From contig CAWFTU010000024.1 in assembly GCA_963818725.1 (NCBI GenBank), positions 310,001 through 374,000 on the forward strand: DNA of 64,000 nucleotides, given 5' to 3'. The notes beneath the pieces are model-generated. The model did no database searches. It saw only the letters and a list, made by a program, of their open reading frames with translations, and was not told the DNA's origin. Of the stretch, positions 34,292 through 42,574 are shown piece after piece (position 1 is the stretch's first letter; each line of letters opens with the position of its first letter). Position numbers and translations under genes: made by a program. The DNA comes from DATFDN01 sp963818725. GTDB lineage: Bacteria; Pseudomonadota; Alphaproteobacteria; Acetobacterales; Acetobacteraceae.

Positions 34292-35264
34292 CGGCGAGGA
34301 TCAGAGCCGCGCCGATCTGGAGGGCGCAGGCCAGGCGGTAGAGCGACAGCGCGCGAAGCAGATCCGCCACCGTCGCCTCGGCCCGTCCGCTGCCCATCCA
34401 CGCGTCCTCGACGCGCGTCGCGCCGTAGGTGCGCGGACCCGCCAGCCTGAGCCCGAGCGCTCCAGCCATCGCCGCTTCCGGCCAGCCTGCGTTGGGCGAC
34501 CGGTGCTTGGACGCGTCGCGCCACGTCGCGCACAGTGCCGCCCGCCCGTGCGCGCGCGGATGCAGGCAGGCGGCGGCGGCGAGCCAGAACGCCGCCAGGC
34601 GGGAGGCCGGGAGGTTCACCGCGTCATCCAGCCGCGCCGAGGCCCAGCCGAAGGCGGCGTGCCGGGGCGTGCGGTACCCGATCATGCTGTCGGCGGTGTT
34701 GATCGCCTTGTAGGCGGCGATCCCAGACAGGCCGAACAGCGCGCACCAGAAGGCGGGCGCCACCACGCCATCAGAGAAATTCTCCGCCAAGCTCTCGATC
34801 GCGGCGCGGACCACGCCCGCCTCGTCCAGCGTCTCCGGGTTGCGGCCGACGATCAGCGAGACGGCTTCGCGGCCGGCGCGCAACCCGCGCGTGTCGAGGG
34901 CGTCGGCGACGGCGCGCACATGCGTCCATAGGCTGCGTTGCGCGAGCAGCATGCTGGACAGCAGTATCAGCACGGCGAGGTCGAGGGCTCGCCGGTCCCA
35001 GGCCAGCGCCGCGATTTGCACGGCTTCGCTTGGAAGGAGCACGGTGGCGAGCAGGATGACGAGCGCGACAGCGCCGAGCGCCCGCCGCGCCCAGGCGGGG
35101 TCGCGCGCACGATTGAGGTGCCGATCCAGCCACCCTATCAGCGCGCCGATCCACACGACGGGGTGGCGGACGGACGTGAACAGCCACGCCGGATAGCCAA
35201 GCGCGGCTTCGGCGAGCAAGGCGCCAGCGGCGATGGTCAGGCTGGGGGTGACGGGCGATGTCAT
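34275..35264 (-). CDS. cobD: adenosylcobinamide-phosphate synthase CobD (CbiB type)
   Basis: This polytopic membrane protein of 329 residues attaches the aminopropanol (phosphate) arm to adenosylcobyric acid. Characteristic segments are HPVVWIGALIGWLDRHLN, AAIESLAENFSDGVVAPAFW, YKAINTADSMIGYRTPRHAAFGW and the arginine-rich SPNAGWPEAAMAGALGL. ATG 35264 is chosen; the frame to 35306 has no ribosome site. It is transcribed towards cobQ. Its upstream region is cut off from cobC by an IS630 element ending 62 bases away. Confidence 0.94.
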   Translation of the reverse strand: MTSPVTPSLTIAAGALLAEAALGYPAWLFTSVRHPVVWIGALIGWLDRHLNRARDPAWARRALGAVALVILLATVLLPSEAVQIAALAWDRRALDLAVLILLSSMLLAQRSLWTHVRAVADALDTRGLRAGREAVSLIVGRNPETLDEAGVVRAAIESLAENFSDGVVAPAFWCALFGLSGIAAYKAINTADSMIGYRTPRHAAFGWASARLDDAVNLPASRLAAFWLAAAACLHPRAHGRAALCATWRDASKHRSPNAGWPEAAMAGALGLRLAGPRTYGATRVEDAWMGSGRAEATVADLLRALSLYRLACALQIGAALILAVIAQG

Positions 35265-35286
35265 GGGATGGTGGGTGCTGTCCGAT

Positions 35287-36452
35287 TTACGAGCCCAATG
35301 TTCCAAGTTGCTGGTAAGGGTGTCCTAAACCGCGTCTAGTTTGAGATCGTAGTTTCTCCTCCTCGGGATCGAGGCAGTCCTTGACCCAGAGGCGATCGGC
35401 GACGACGCAAGAGTCTTGGTTGACCTTGGCCTCGAACAGGGCGACGCGCCGGGTCAGGTCGTCGGCCGTGGCGTGGCAGTGATGGTAGGTGACGTCCTCG
35501 CGCAGCCAGCGCCACAGCGCCTCGACCGGCATCAGGTCCGGGCTGTAGCCCGGCAGCGGCATGAGCGTGATGCCCAGGCTGGCAGCGGCGGCCCATACCG
35601 CCTTGGCCCGGTGACAGGGCACACCGTCCCAGATCACGACGAGCATGCCATCGGGGAACTCGGCACGGAGCCGGTGCAGCACATCGATCGTGTGTTCGCC
35701 GTTGGCCCGTGCATAGGGCCATAGCCGCACCTGGCCTTCGTTGTAGAGGTAGAGGCCGTAGAGCGAGACCCTGGCGGCGAGGCCGGGCGAGCAGGAGGCC
35801 ACGTGGAAGCGCTTGCCGCGCTCGCCCCAGCCGTAGCCGAGATCGGCGTCCTGGTGGATGTGCGCCTCGTCGAGGTGGACCAGCACGTGCCGATCGCGCT
35901 GGGCGCTGTCCAGCACCGGCCGTAGCCGGTCGAGAAAGGCGGCGCGCCGTTCGGGATCGGCGCGACCGAGCAGCTTGCGGGCTTTCTTCCACGACAGGTC
36001 CAGCCGGTGCAGGGCAGCGCGGATGGTCTCGCGGCAGCAGAGACGGCCGAACCGCGCCCGCACGCAGCCGACCAGGCGCTTGAGCGTCCAGCGCGGCGGC
36101 GGATCAGCTCCGGCTACGGATGGGCTGGCCGCAGCCTGCTGGGCCGCACGGAGCTCTGCGCCGAGTACGGCGGCGATGGCGGGACAAAGGGGGGACGGCC
36201 GCCAGTGCGTCGGTAGGTCAGCGCCTCGGGGCCACGCTCGTTGTAGAGGTGCAGCCACTCCATCACGGTCTGCGGGTGGCGGCCAGTGCGTTCGGCAACC
36301 TGCGTGGCGCAACTCTCTTCGGTGATCTCGTAAAGCGCCAAGAAGCGCTCGCGAGTGCGTTGATGGGCAGCGCTCGTTGCGAGCCGACGCAGGTCCTCCG
36401 GCGTCTGGCCCCACCGGGCATGGTCAACGCGCAGCATGACAGGAGCGAACAA
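35287..36452 (-). CDS. IS630-family transposase in two overlapping frames
   Basis: The first frame (36114-36452) encodes the helix-turn-helix part: LRRLATSAAHQRTRERFLAL and TGRHPQTVMEWLHLYNERG. The second (to 35287) encodes the DDE domain: HLDEAHIHQDADLGYGWGERG, VIWDGVPCHRAKAVW and LPGYSPDLMPVEALWRWLRE. The switch falls near CCCCCCTTT at about 36185-36195, which may be a programmed slip or an indel. The second frame also reads past the inverted repeat into flanking DNA: compared with the solo end at 2092-2127, one T is missing (GATCTC against GATTCTC), which removes the natural stop after EKLRFSN. Confidence 0.85.
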
Positions 36453-36526
36453 GGCTAAGTTTCATCATCCCCTGGAGATAGGGACCCTGCCTCCGAAACC
36501 ACACCTCTCAAACCGGACGGGGTTTA
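35326..36526 (-). mobile_element. IS630-family insertion sequence
   Basis: The element is bounded by TA dinucleotides and by 21-base inverted repeats that match at 18 positions: TAAACCGCGTCTAGTTTGAG on the left and TAAACCCCGTCCGGTTTGAG read from the right, each followed by A. TA targets are typical of IS630/Tc1-mariner elements. It holds one transposase in two frames. A solo copy of its left end is at 2092-2127 in the opposite orientation. It separates cobD from cobC. Confidence 0.9.
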
Positions 36527-36672
36527 ATTCAGTCTTCACCACGCTCTGTTCACTTTTCCTCTTGGACAGCGCCGAGACCGCCTACGCCACCCCGTTTCGG
36601 GTAATCCAAGGTGGGAGGAAGTGAGAGGATGGCGTCCAGTAGGTAACGCAGACGATTCAAACCAAGGCTGGA

Positions 36673-37578
36673 ATGAGTGGGGCCGTGACTTTATTCCGAA
36701 TTCATATCAAGCCTGACGGAGGCACCTCCGATCTGCGGCTGACGTTTGACTACTGCCTCCGGGAGAAGATCCTTGGAGTCGGCTGGCGGACGGGTAAGGG
36801 GGTGAGCACGAACACGAACTCCTGGGACGATTACGCCCGGCAAGCGAGCGCGCTTCGTCACAAACTGAGCCAGTGCCAATACATATATAAGCATGTTCGT
36901 CCCGAGGATCTCGTGTAGACGCGCGACAGGAGCGCGAACTATTATCTCGCGCGCGTTTCATCGCCCTGGGAGTACTACGAGACGGAGTTCTCGGCCGCCA
37001 ATAACATTGACGTGGCAAACGTTTTCAGGTGCGAGGCTATTTATAAGCTCCCGCTCGAAGAGGTGCCGGGCTCGGTCGTGAACGCCTTTCGGCCTACGCG
37101 TGCCATACAACGGATAACCAACCCCGGGGCCGAGGAGTACTCCAGGTATCTCTGGAACAAGGCCAGTGGATCGAACGCGTACGCCATCGAGCCTGTGCGG
37201 AACGTGTTCGCCCTGCTCGACAACGAACAGATGGAGGATCTCATGTTCCTCTACCTGCAAACCTTGGGCTGGTATGTCGTCCCGAGCTCCCGGAAAGCAG
37301 ACACCATGAGGTTTGAGTATATGGTGTTGCGCCCCGACTCTGGGAAGCGGGGATTCGTTCAGGTCAAGACAGGGCAAGAGCCTTTCCGACCCGCAGAATA
37401 CGCCGATGTCGAGGGACAGACTTTTCTGTTCCAGTCGAATGAGAAATATCCTGGGGAGGTGCCGTCAAATGTCACGTGCATCCGACACTCGGACTTGCTT
37501 ACGTTTTTTAAGTCCTCTCGCCGCTGGCTACCGCGGATTCTCGTTACGAAATTTGACCAGGCAAACGATGTGTCCTAA
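36673..37578 (+). pseudogene. restriction-endonuclease-like protein interrupted by an in-frame TAG
   Basis: One frame of 302 codons is open except for a TAG at 36916-36918. Upstream it reads YIYKHVRPEDLV and downstream TRDRSANYYLARVSSPWEYY; a TGG (tryptophan) codon at this place would give one smooth protein. The C-terminal part has MRFEYMVLRPDSGKRGFVQVKTG, an acidic residue followed by QVK, like the PD-(D/E)XK core of Mrr-type nucleases. Base composition is clearly lower in GC than the cob genes, so it is probably acquired. It lies beside the IS630 element and interrupts the cobD-cobC neighbourhood. A defence role is inference; the partner genes are not visible. Confidence 0.65.
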
Positions 37579-37635
37579 TTCCTCGCTCCGGATGTCTTAA
37601 TCAGGACAGCACCGGATGGCGACGGGGGCGCTCCG

Positions 37636-38634
37636 ATGATGCATGGCGGCCGGCTCGGGGAGGCGCACCGTCTGTTCCCGGACGCGCCGGAGCCCTTCCT
37701 CGATCTTTCAACCGGAATCAATCCGCTCGCCTATCCCCTGCCCCCGTTACCAACCGAGCTGTTCACGCGCCTGCCGGAACCAGAGCAGGTGACGGCGCTG
37801 GAGAGGGCTGCCGCGCGCGCCTATGGCGTCACCGGACACGAGATGGTGGCGGCGGCCCCTGGCACGCAAATCCTGATTGACCTCGTCGCCCGGCTCTGGC
37901 CGCGTTCACCGGTTGGAATACTCGGCCCGACCTACGGGGAGTACGCGCGCGCCTGGGCGAGCGCCGGTTGCCGAGTTGGGTGCGTGACCGATGCCGAGGC
38001 GCTGCGCGACGCCGTGGTTGCCGTGATCTGCAATCCCAACAACCCGGACGGGCGGCGCCTCCCCCACGCTTGTCTTCTCGGTCTAGCGGACCGCCTCGCT
38101 GCCCGAGACGGCATCCTTGTGATCGATGAAGCCTTTGCCGATCTGGAAGGAAAGGCCCTGAGTCTCGCCCCGGCGTTGCCGCATCCAGCGCTCGTCATCC
38201 TGCGCTCGTTCGGCAAGACCTATGGCCTTGCCGGGCTTCGCTTGGGCTTTGCCTTGGCGGCCCCGAACCGCGCGCACGCCGTCCGGGAGGCGCTTGGTCC
38301 CTGGGCCGTGTCGGGTCCGGCGATCGCGATCGGCCAGCAGGCGTTAGGGGACACGGCCTGGCTCGCGGCGACGGCCTCGCGCCTCGCGCGGGACACGCGG
38401 AGGCTGGATGCCTGCCTGACCCGCGCCGGATTGCGGGTCGCCGGGGGGACGGCGCTGTTCCGGCTCGCCGAAACCGACGACGCTAGCACCGTCTTCCGCG
38501 AGCTTGGCCACGCCGGGATTTTCGTGCGCCGGTTCGGCAACCACCGAAGGTGGCTGCGCTTCGGCGTCCCGTGCCACGACCGCGACATCGAGCGGATCGG
38601 CCTGGCGTTGCGGGGCCGGGTTCTGCCGGCATGA
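37636..38634 (+). CDS. cobC: threonine-phosphate decarboxylase CobC
   Basis: This PLP-dependent enzyme of 332 residues belongs to the histidinol-phosphate aminotransferase fold group and makes the aminopropanol phosphate used by CobD. It begins MMHGGRLGEAHRLFPDAPEPFLDLSTGINPLAYP in the typical CobC manner, has VICNPNNPDGRRLP, VIDEAFADLEG and the PLP lysine in LRSFGKTYGLAGLRLG. The doubled ATG at 37636-37641 follows GGGGGCG with only a weak ribosome site. It is separated from the other cob genes by the IS630/nuclease insertion. Confidence 0.92.
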   Translation: MMHGGRLGEAHRLFPDAPEPFLDLSTGINPLAYPLPPLPTELFTRLPEPEQVTALERAAARAYGVTGHEMVAAAPGTQILIDLVARLWPRSPVGILGPTYGEYARAWASAGCRVGCVTDAEALRDAVVAVICNPNNPDGRRLPHACLLGLADRLAARDGILVIDEAFADLEGKALSLAPALPHPALVILRSFGKTYGLAGLRLGFALAAPNRAHAVREALGPWAVSGPAIAIGQQALGDTAWLAATASRLARDTRRLDACLTRAGLRVAGGTALFRLAETDDASTVFRELGHAGIFVRRFGNHRRWLRFGVPCHDRDIERIGLALRGRVLPA

Positions 38635-38683
38635 CGGCATGCCCTCGCGCGGGCATACTGGCCGAGAGAGACGGGAGGACACA

Positions 38684-39415
38684 ATGCCGCGCTTCCAGGA
38701 CAAGGTCGTGCTCATCAGCGGCGGCGCGCGCGGCCAGGGTGCCGCCGAGGCAAGGATGCTCGTCGCAGAGGGCGGCCGTGTCGTCATCGGCGACGTGCTC
38801 GACGCAGAAGGCGAGCGCCTCGCCGGCGAGCTTGGCGGGGCGGCGGTGTTCGTGCGCCAGGACGTGACCGAGGAGGCGGACTGGGCCCGCGCGGTCGAGG
38901 CGGCGGAGCGGCTCGGCGGCTTGAACGGCATGGTCAACAACGCTGGCATCTACATCCCCGCCACGCTGCTGGACACCGACCGGGCGCTGTTCGAGCGGCA
39001 CATGCGTATCAACCAGCTCGGCTGCTTCCTTGGCATGAAGGCGGTGGTCGGCGCGATGGAGCGCGCGGGCGGAGGCTCCATCATCAATATCTCCTCCGTC
39101 GCGGGCCTACGGGGATCACCCGGCGCGATCGCGTACAGCGCGACGAAGTGGGCGCTGCGCGGCATGACGAAGGCGGCGGCGGTTGAGCTGGCGCCCCGAC
39201 ACATTCGGGTGAACTCGGTTCATCCCGGTCCGATCGACACCGAGATGCTCAAGGTGCGCACCCTGGAGCAGAACGCGCAGCGTGTTCAGCAGGTTCCAAT
39301 GAAACGAATGGGAACGGCGGAGGAGGTCGCGAAGCTGGTCCTGTTCCTGCTGTCCGATGACAGCACCTACATCACCGGCGCCGAGGTCAGCATCGATGGC
39401 GGCGTGTCCTTGTAG
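38684..39415 (+). CDS. short-chain dehydrogenase/reductase
   Basis: This classical SDR of 243 residues has the cofactor motif SGGARGQGAAEA, the structural NNAGIY, and the catalytic tetrad serine in NISSVAG with YSATK. The C-terminal AEVSIDGGVSL is usual for this group. The aspartate in VIGDVLD favours NAD. GGGAGGA lies 8 bases before ATG 38684. It is followed after 13 bases by an aldo/keto reductase, so the two may act on the same substrate, which is unknown. Confidence 0.92.
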   Translation: MPRFQDKVVLISGGARGQGAAEARMLVAEGGRVVIGDVLDAEGERLAGELGGAAVFVRQDVTEEADWARAVEAAERLGGLNGMVNNAGIYIPATLLDTDRALFERHMRINQLGCFLGMKAVVGAMERAGGGSIINISSVAGLRGSPGAIAYSATKWALRGMTKAAAVELAPRHIRVNSVHPGPIDTEMLKVRTLEQNAQRVQQVPMKRMGTAEEVAKLVLFLLSDDSTYITGAEVSIDGGVSL

Positions 39416-39428
39416 CGTGGGGGATCTG

Positions 39429-40415
39429 ATGGAGACTCGCATCCTCGGTCGCACTGGCTTGACCGTGTCGGTCCTCGGCTTCGGCTGCGGCGCCGTCGGT
39501 GGGCTGATGGTTCGCGGCGACCCGGCTGACCAGGAACGCGCGGTGGCGCGCGCGGTGGAGCTGGGCATCAGCTATTTCGACACCGCGCCGCTCTACGGCG
39601 ATGGCTTGTCCGAAACCAATCTCGGCGGTGTCCTGGCGAAGCTGAAGCCTCGCGTTCTTGTCGGCACGAAGATCCGGATCGGCACCAACGAAAAGGGTGA
39701 CATCGCGGACGCCGTCCGCGCCGGAATGGACGCCAGCCTGCGCCGGCTGGGTCTCGACCACGTGGATCTCTACCAGCTCCACAACCCGATCGCCGGCGAC
39801 GGCTCCGGCGAGGCCCTCACGCCGGCGGCGGTGCTGGAGCAGGTCGTGCCCGCGTTCGAGGCGCTTCGCCAACGAGGTAAGACCCGCTTCATCGGCATAA
39901 CCGCGATCGGCGAAACGAGCGCGCTGCACGCGGTAATCGATTCCGGCGCGTTCGACACGGCGCAAGTCTGCTACAACTTGCTGAATCCCAGCGCAGGCGG
40001 TCCGGTGCCGGCGAACTATCCCGGACAGGATTACGGCAATCTGCTCGCGCGCACCCAGGCCGCCGGCATGGGCGCGATCGGGATTCGCGTGCTCGCCGGC
40101 GGCGCGCTGTCCGGCACGGCGGAGCGTCACCCGATCGCCAGTCCCCCGCCCGCGCCGGTCGGCTCCGGCCCCGACTACGCCGCGGACCTGGCGCGCGCCG
40201 AGCGCCTGAAGCCACTGGCCGAGGAGGCCGGCGCAGCCATGCTGGCGGAGGTCGCGGTCCGCTTCGCCATCTCCCACCCGGCGATGGGCACGGCGCTCAT
40301 TGGGATCGCCACGCCGGAGCAATTCGAGGCGGCGGCAAGCGCGGCTGAGAGGGGTGGGCTGCCGGACTCCGTGCGAGCCCGGTTGCGAGGCTTGCAGGAG
40401 GGTTTTCCCCCATAG
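39429..40415 (+). CDS. aldo/keto reductase
   Basis: This NADPH-dependent oxidoreductase of 328 residues has the TIM-barrel aldo/keto reductase pattern: RILGRTGLTVSVLGFGCG, the catalytic aspartate and tyrosine in YFDTAPLYGDG, lysine in VGTKIRIG, and histidine in DLYQLHNP. It begins shortly after the SDR gene on the same strand. The start at 39429 is the first ATG that gives the family N-terminus. The substrate is unknown. Confidence 0.92.
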   Translation: METRILGRTGLTVSVLGFGCGAVGGLMVRGDPADQERAVARAVELGISYFDTAPLYGDGLSETNLGGVLAKLKPRVLVGTKIRIGTNEKGDIADAVRAGMDASLRRLGLDHVDLYQLHNPIAGDGSGEALTPAAVLEQVVPAFEALRQRGKTRFIGITAIGETSALHAVIDSGAFDTAQVCYNLLNPSAGGPVPANYPGQDYGNLLARTQAAGMGAIGIRVLAGGALSGTAERHPIASPPPAPVGSGPDYAADLARAERLKPLAEEAGAAMLAEVAVRFAISHPAMGTALIGIATPEQFEAAASAAERGGLPDSVRARLRGLQEGFPP

Positions 40416-40667
40416 GCAGGGATTATTGCCAGCGCCCCCGGTAAGGGATGTTGAGGATCGCCTCTTCCAGACAGCATGACCCCGATATAGGAGGTGGGTT
40501 GGCCTAGAGCGTGTTGCGAATCCAACCATAGGTTGCGGTAGCCCGAATGATCCGGCTTTAATAGTACCTTGCAGTCCGCCACACCTATGGGTGGTCTTCT
40601 GCCGGTCCGCTTTCGGTCAAGGGGAGCGGAAGTCAGACATTCATCGCTCGATGGCCAGGGCGGTATC
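40416..40667. other. gene-free stretch of lower GC
   Basis: About 250 bases between the aldo/keto reductase and the unknown minus-strand gene hold no convincing reading frame. The composition is visibly lower in GC than to the left. I see no inverted repeats, tRNA or riboswitch. It may be the edge of an acquired segment that continues into the 507-residue gene. Confidence 0.5.
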
Positions 40668-42191
40668 TCACGACCGCGTGTTAGTGAGATGCCTGCCCAC
40701 GTGGGCACTTACGAGCTTGCCGCAATCTTCATCGGGCAGGAAGTGAATTGAAGCGCAGGTGTCGGCTGCGCCTGCTCCGAGTGTCACATGCCATTCGAAG
40801 ATCCGAGCTCTGCCGTTGTAGATGAAGGTGTAGTCGTCGCCCCACTTGCCCTTTGACGTCTGTGAGACGGAGTTTCTGACGCGTTTCCCAAGCCCCGCGT
40901 CCCGAAGCATCTGCCTCAAGTCGCCACCACCCCGGTTCCGGGCCCAGACGCTCGATACCTCGTTCATCTTTGAAAGCACCTCGTAGATCTCCCCTGGCCT
41001 TCTGAAGGGCGAATCGTCAGCGCTAGAACGGCTGGTGTCTAGGAACAGCAGACACGGACAGTCCTCGGCCGCGAAGTCTACCGCCTCACGAACGCTGATT
41101 GGTTCCCTTTCGTGCGGCGCCCGCTCAGCCTCGTCCTGCTCGTCCGTACCTTCAGAGAAGGAGAACAAGGCATTCTGATTGGCGCGGAGGTTCGCGTTTT
41201 CCATTCGTAACGTGTTCAATTCAGTCAGCGCCCCGTCCAGCTTTTCAGATATCTCAAGGGCGTACTGCTCCCACGTGGTACCACCCTGCTCTACGGCTTC
41301 CTGCGCGCGCTCCGCGCGTAAAGCGGCCTCACTGGCGCCGACGATGGCGGCGATGCGAGAGTCGGGCACAAAGCGGAACGCCGCGACCGAGAAGATGGAG
41401 CGTTCGACTGTTCCGGCGGCGCGCTCCGGGCCCAGGATCGCGATGCGGGAGCTGAGCATGAGTGGATGACGACGCAGATCGTCGGATGAGCGGAAGCCCG
41501 GCCAATAGACCCGGACACCCCCGTCATAACAGCCGAGTCGAGCCAAGCGGTCGGACAACAAGCGCGTCGTTTCCGGCGTATCCGCCTCTGTGACGATGGC
41601 CACGGCTGCGAGGCGGGCAGCCAGCGACTTCGGATCCAGGTCGCCCGATTCGCCATTCGCAAACGGCGTAAGCAGAACCACCGGCAAACGGCGCTGTTCG
41701 GCTCCGAGCAATCCGACGAATTGGTCTACACCTTCTTCCGATAGCGGATAAACGGTGGCGCGCACACGCATATCGCCGATGAGCACGTCCTGCTGACATA
41801 TTATGCGGACGGCTGTGGGCGCGCCGACGGAGTAGAAGGCGGGCACGAGGAGATACTCGGCCGAGGCGATCTCAACGCGGTGCTCCACGGCACAGCGGTC
41901 AGTCAGCTGGGCCATTCGGACTATGTTGCGCCAAACCAGCTCATTCTCGCCAGGAAAGGCCCATTCCAGCTCGAGTGCGGTGCCGCCCGCCTCGTAACTG
42001 CGTATGTTGAGCGAATGCCCTAAAGGAAGGCACCCTCTAACTTCGCTCGCGCCCAAGTCCAAATCGATCGCAGTCTCGAAAGCCCGGCGATACCGATCCG
42101 AGACCCAGCCTTCATAGCGCGGCCGAACCACCTTCTCCCACGCGTCTTCGCCTGGAGCGTCGAACCTGCAAGCGTAGACTAATCGCGCCAT
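40668..42191 (-). CDS. uncharacterised 507-residue protein
   Basis: I cannot assign a function. The protein is soluble, with no signal peptide or membrane segment. The first 340 residues mix beta-like and helical stretches (YACRFDAPGEDAWEKVV, VVLLTPFANGESGDLDPKSLAARL, GGVRVYWPGFRSSDD). A coiled coil follows (EISEKLDGALTELNTLRMENANL), then an acidic linker and a compact C-terminal domain with DLRQMLRDAGLGKRVRNSVS, WGDDYTFIY and ADTCASIHFLPDEDCGK, ending VGHV-like HVGRHLTNTR. The C-terminal part looks like a conserved binding or catalytic domain. Lower GC than its neighbours and isolation from any operon suggest acquisition; a defence or signalling role is only a guess. Confidence 0.75.
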   Translation of the reverse strand: MARLVYACRFDAPGEDAWEKVVRPRYEGWVSDRYRRAFETAIDLDLGASEVRGCLPLGHSLNIRSYEAGGTALELEWAFPGENELVWRNIVRMAQLTDRCAVEHRVEIASAEYLLVPAFYSVGAPTAVRIICQQDVLIGDMRVRATVYPLSEEGVDQFVGLLGAEQRRLPVVLLTPFANGESGDLDPKSLAARLAAVAIVTEADTPETTRLLSDRLARLGCYDGGVRVYWPGFRSSDDLRRHPLMLSSRIAILGPERAAGTVERSIFSVAAFRFVPDSRIAAIVGASEAALRAERAQEAVEQGGTTWEQYALEISEKLDGALTELNTLRMENANLRANQNALFSFSEGTDEQDEAERAPHEREPISVREAVDFAAEDCPCLLFLDTSRSSADDSPFRRPGEIYEVLSKMNEVSSVWARNRGGGDLRQMLRDAGLGKRVRNSVSQTSKGKWGDDYTFIYNGRARIFEWHVTLGAGAADTCASIHFLPDEDCGKLVSAHVGRHLTNTRS

Positions 42192-42574
42192 GTGCTATTC
42201 CCCCGCCCCCCGAATTAAGGGAGCAGCGCCGAGGCGCCAAGCCGTCCGTCGCGATCACTGGGTTTGCTTCGCTCCGACCAGCTGGGCGCTCGTCTTCGCG
42301 GCACAGAGCCGCCACCGGGCCTGCGTCGGCGAATGGCTGCTTTCGGGATCGGCGCCCCTGGTCCCGATGAGTTGGCTGGTCGCTTGCCGCTATGCGGGAC
42401 ATTCAACGCATTCCAGTTAATTGCAACCGCGGGTTAGGCCCATAACACGCTCCAGCCAACAGGCGCCCACCCCCCTGACCCGTGTTCCGGCCGCTTTGAA
42501 TCTCCTACCTCTCCGGCAAAGGGAGAGAAACGAGTGGGAGACGAGACCCCTTCAAGGGTTTTGACTGGTCAGAC
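42192..42574. other. gene-free region with a weak inverted repeat
   Basis: No supported gene, tRNA or riboswitch is seen in these 383 bases. Near 42500-42570 there are short hairpin arms (CTACCTCTCCGGCAAAGGGA and ACCCCTTCAAGGGTT) reminiscent of the PLPQGEG-type palindromes but strongly diverged. The region separates the unknown gene from the end of the pdxA operon. Confidence 0.5.

Noticed and set aside
36436..36624. A 62-codon plus-strand frame at the right end of the IS630 element
   Set aside because: It spans the inverted repeat and flanking DNA, has no ribosome site and no recognisable motif.
42190..42420. A 76-codon plus-strand frame in the gap before the pdxA operon
   Set aside because: No ribosome site, no hydrophobic or family motif, and it starts inside the end of the opposite gene.
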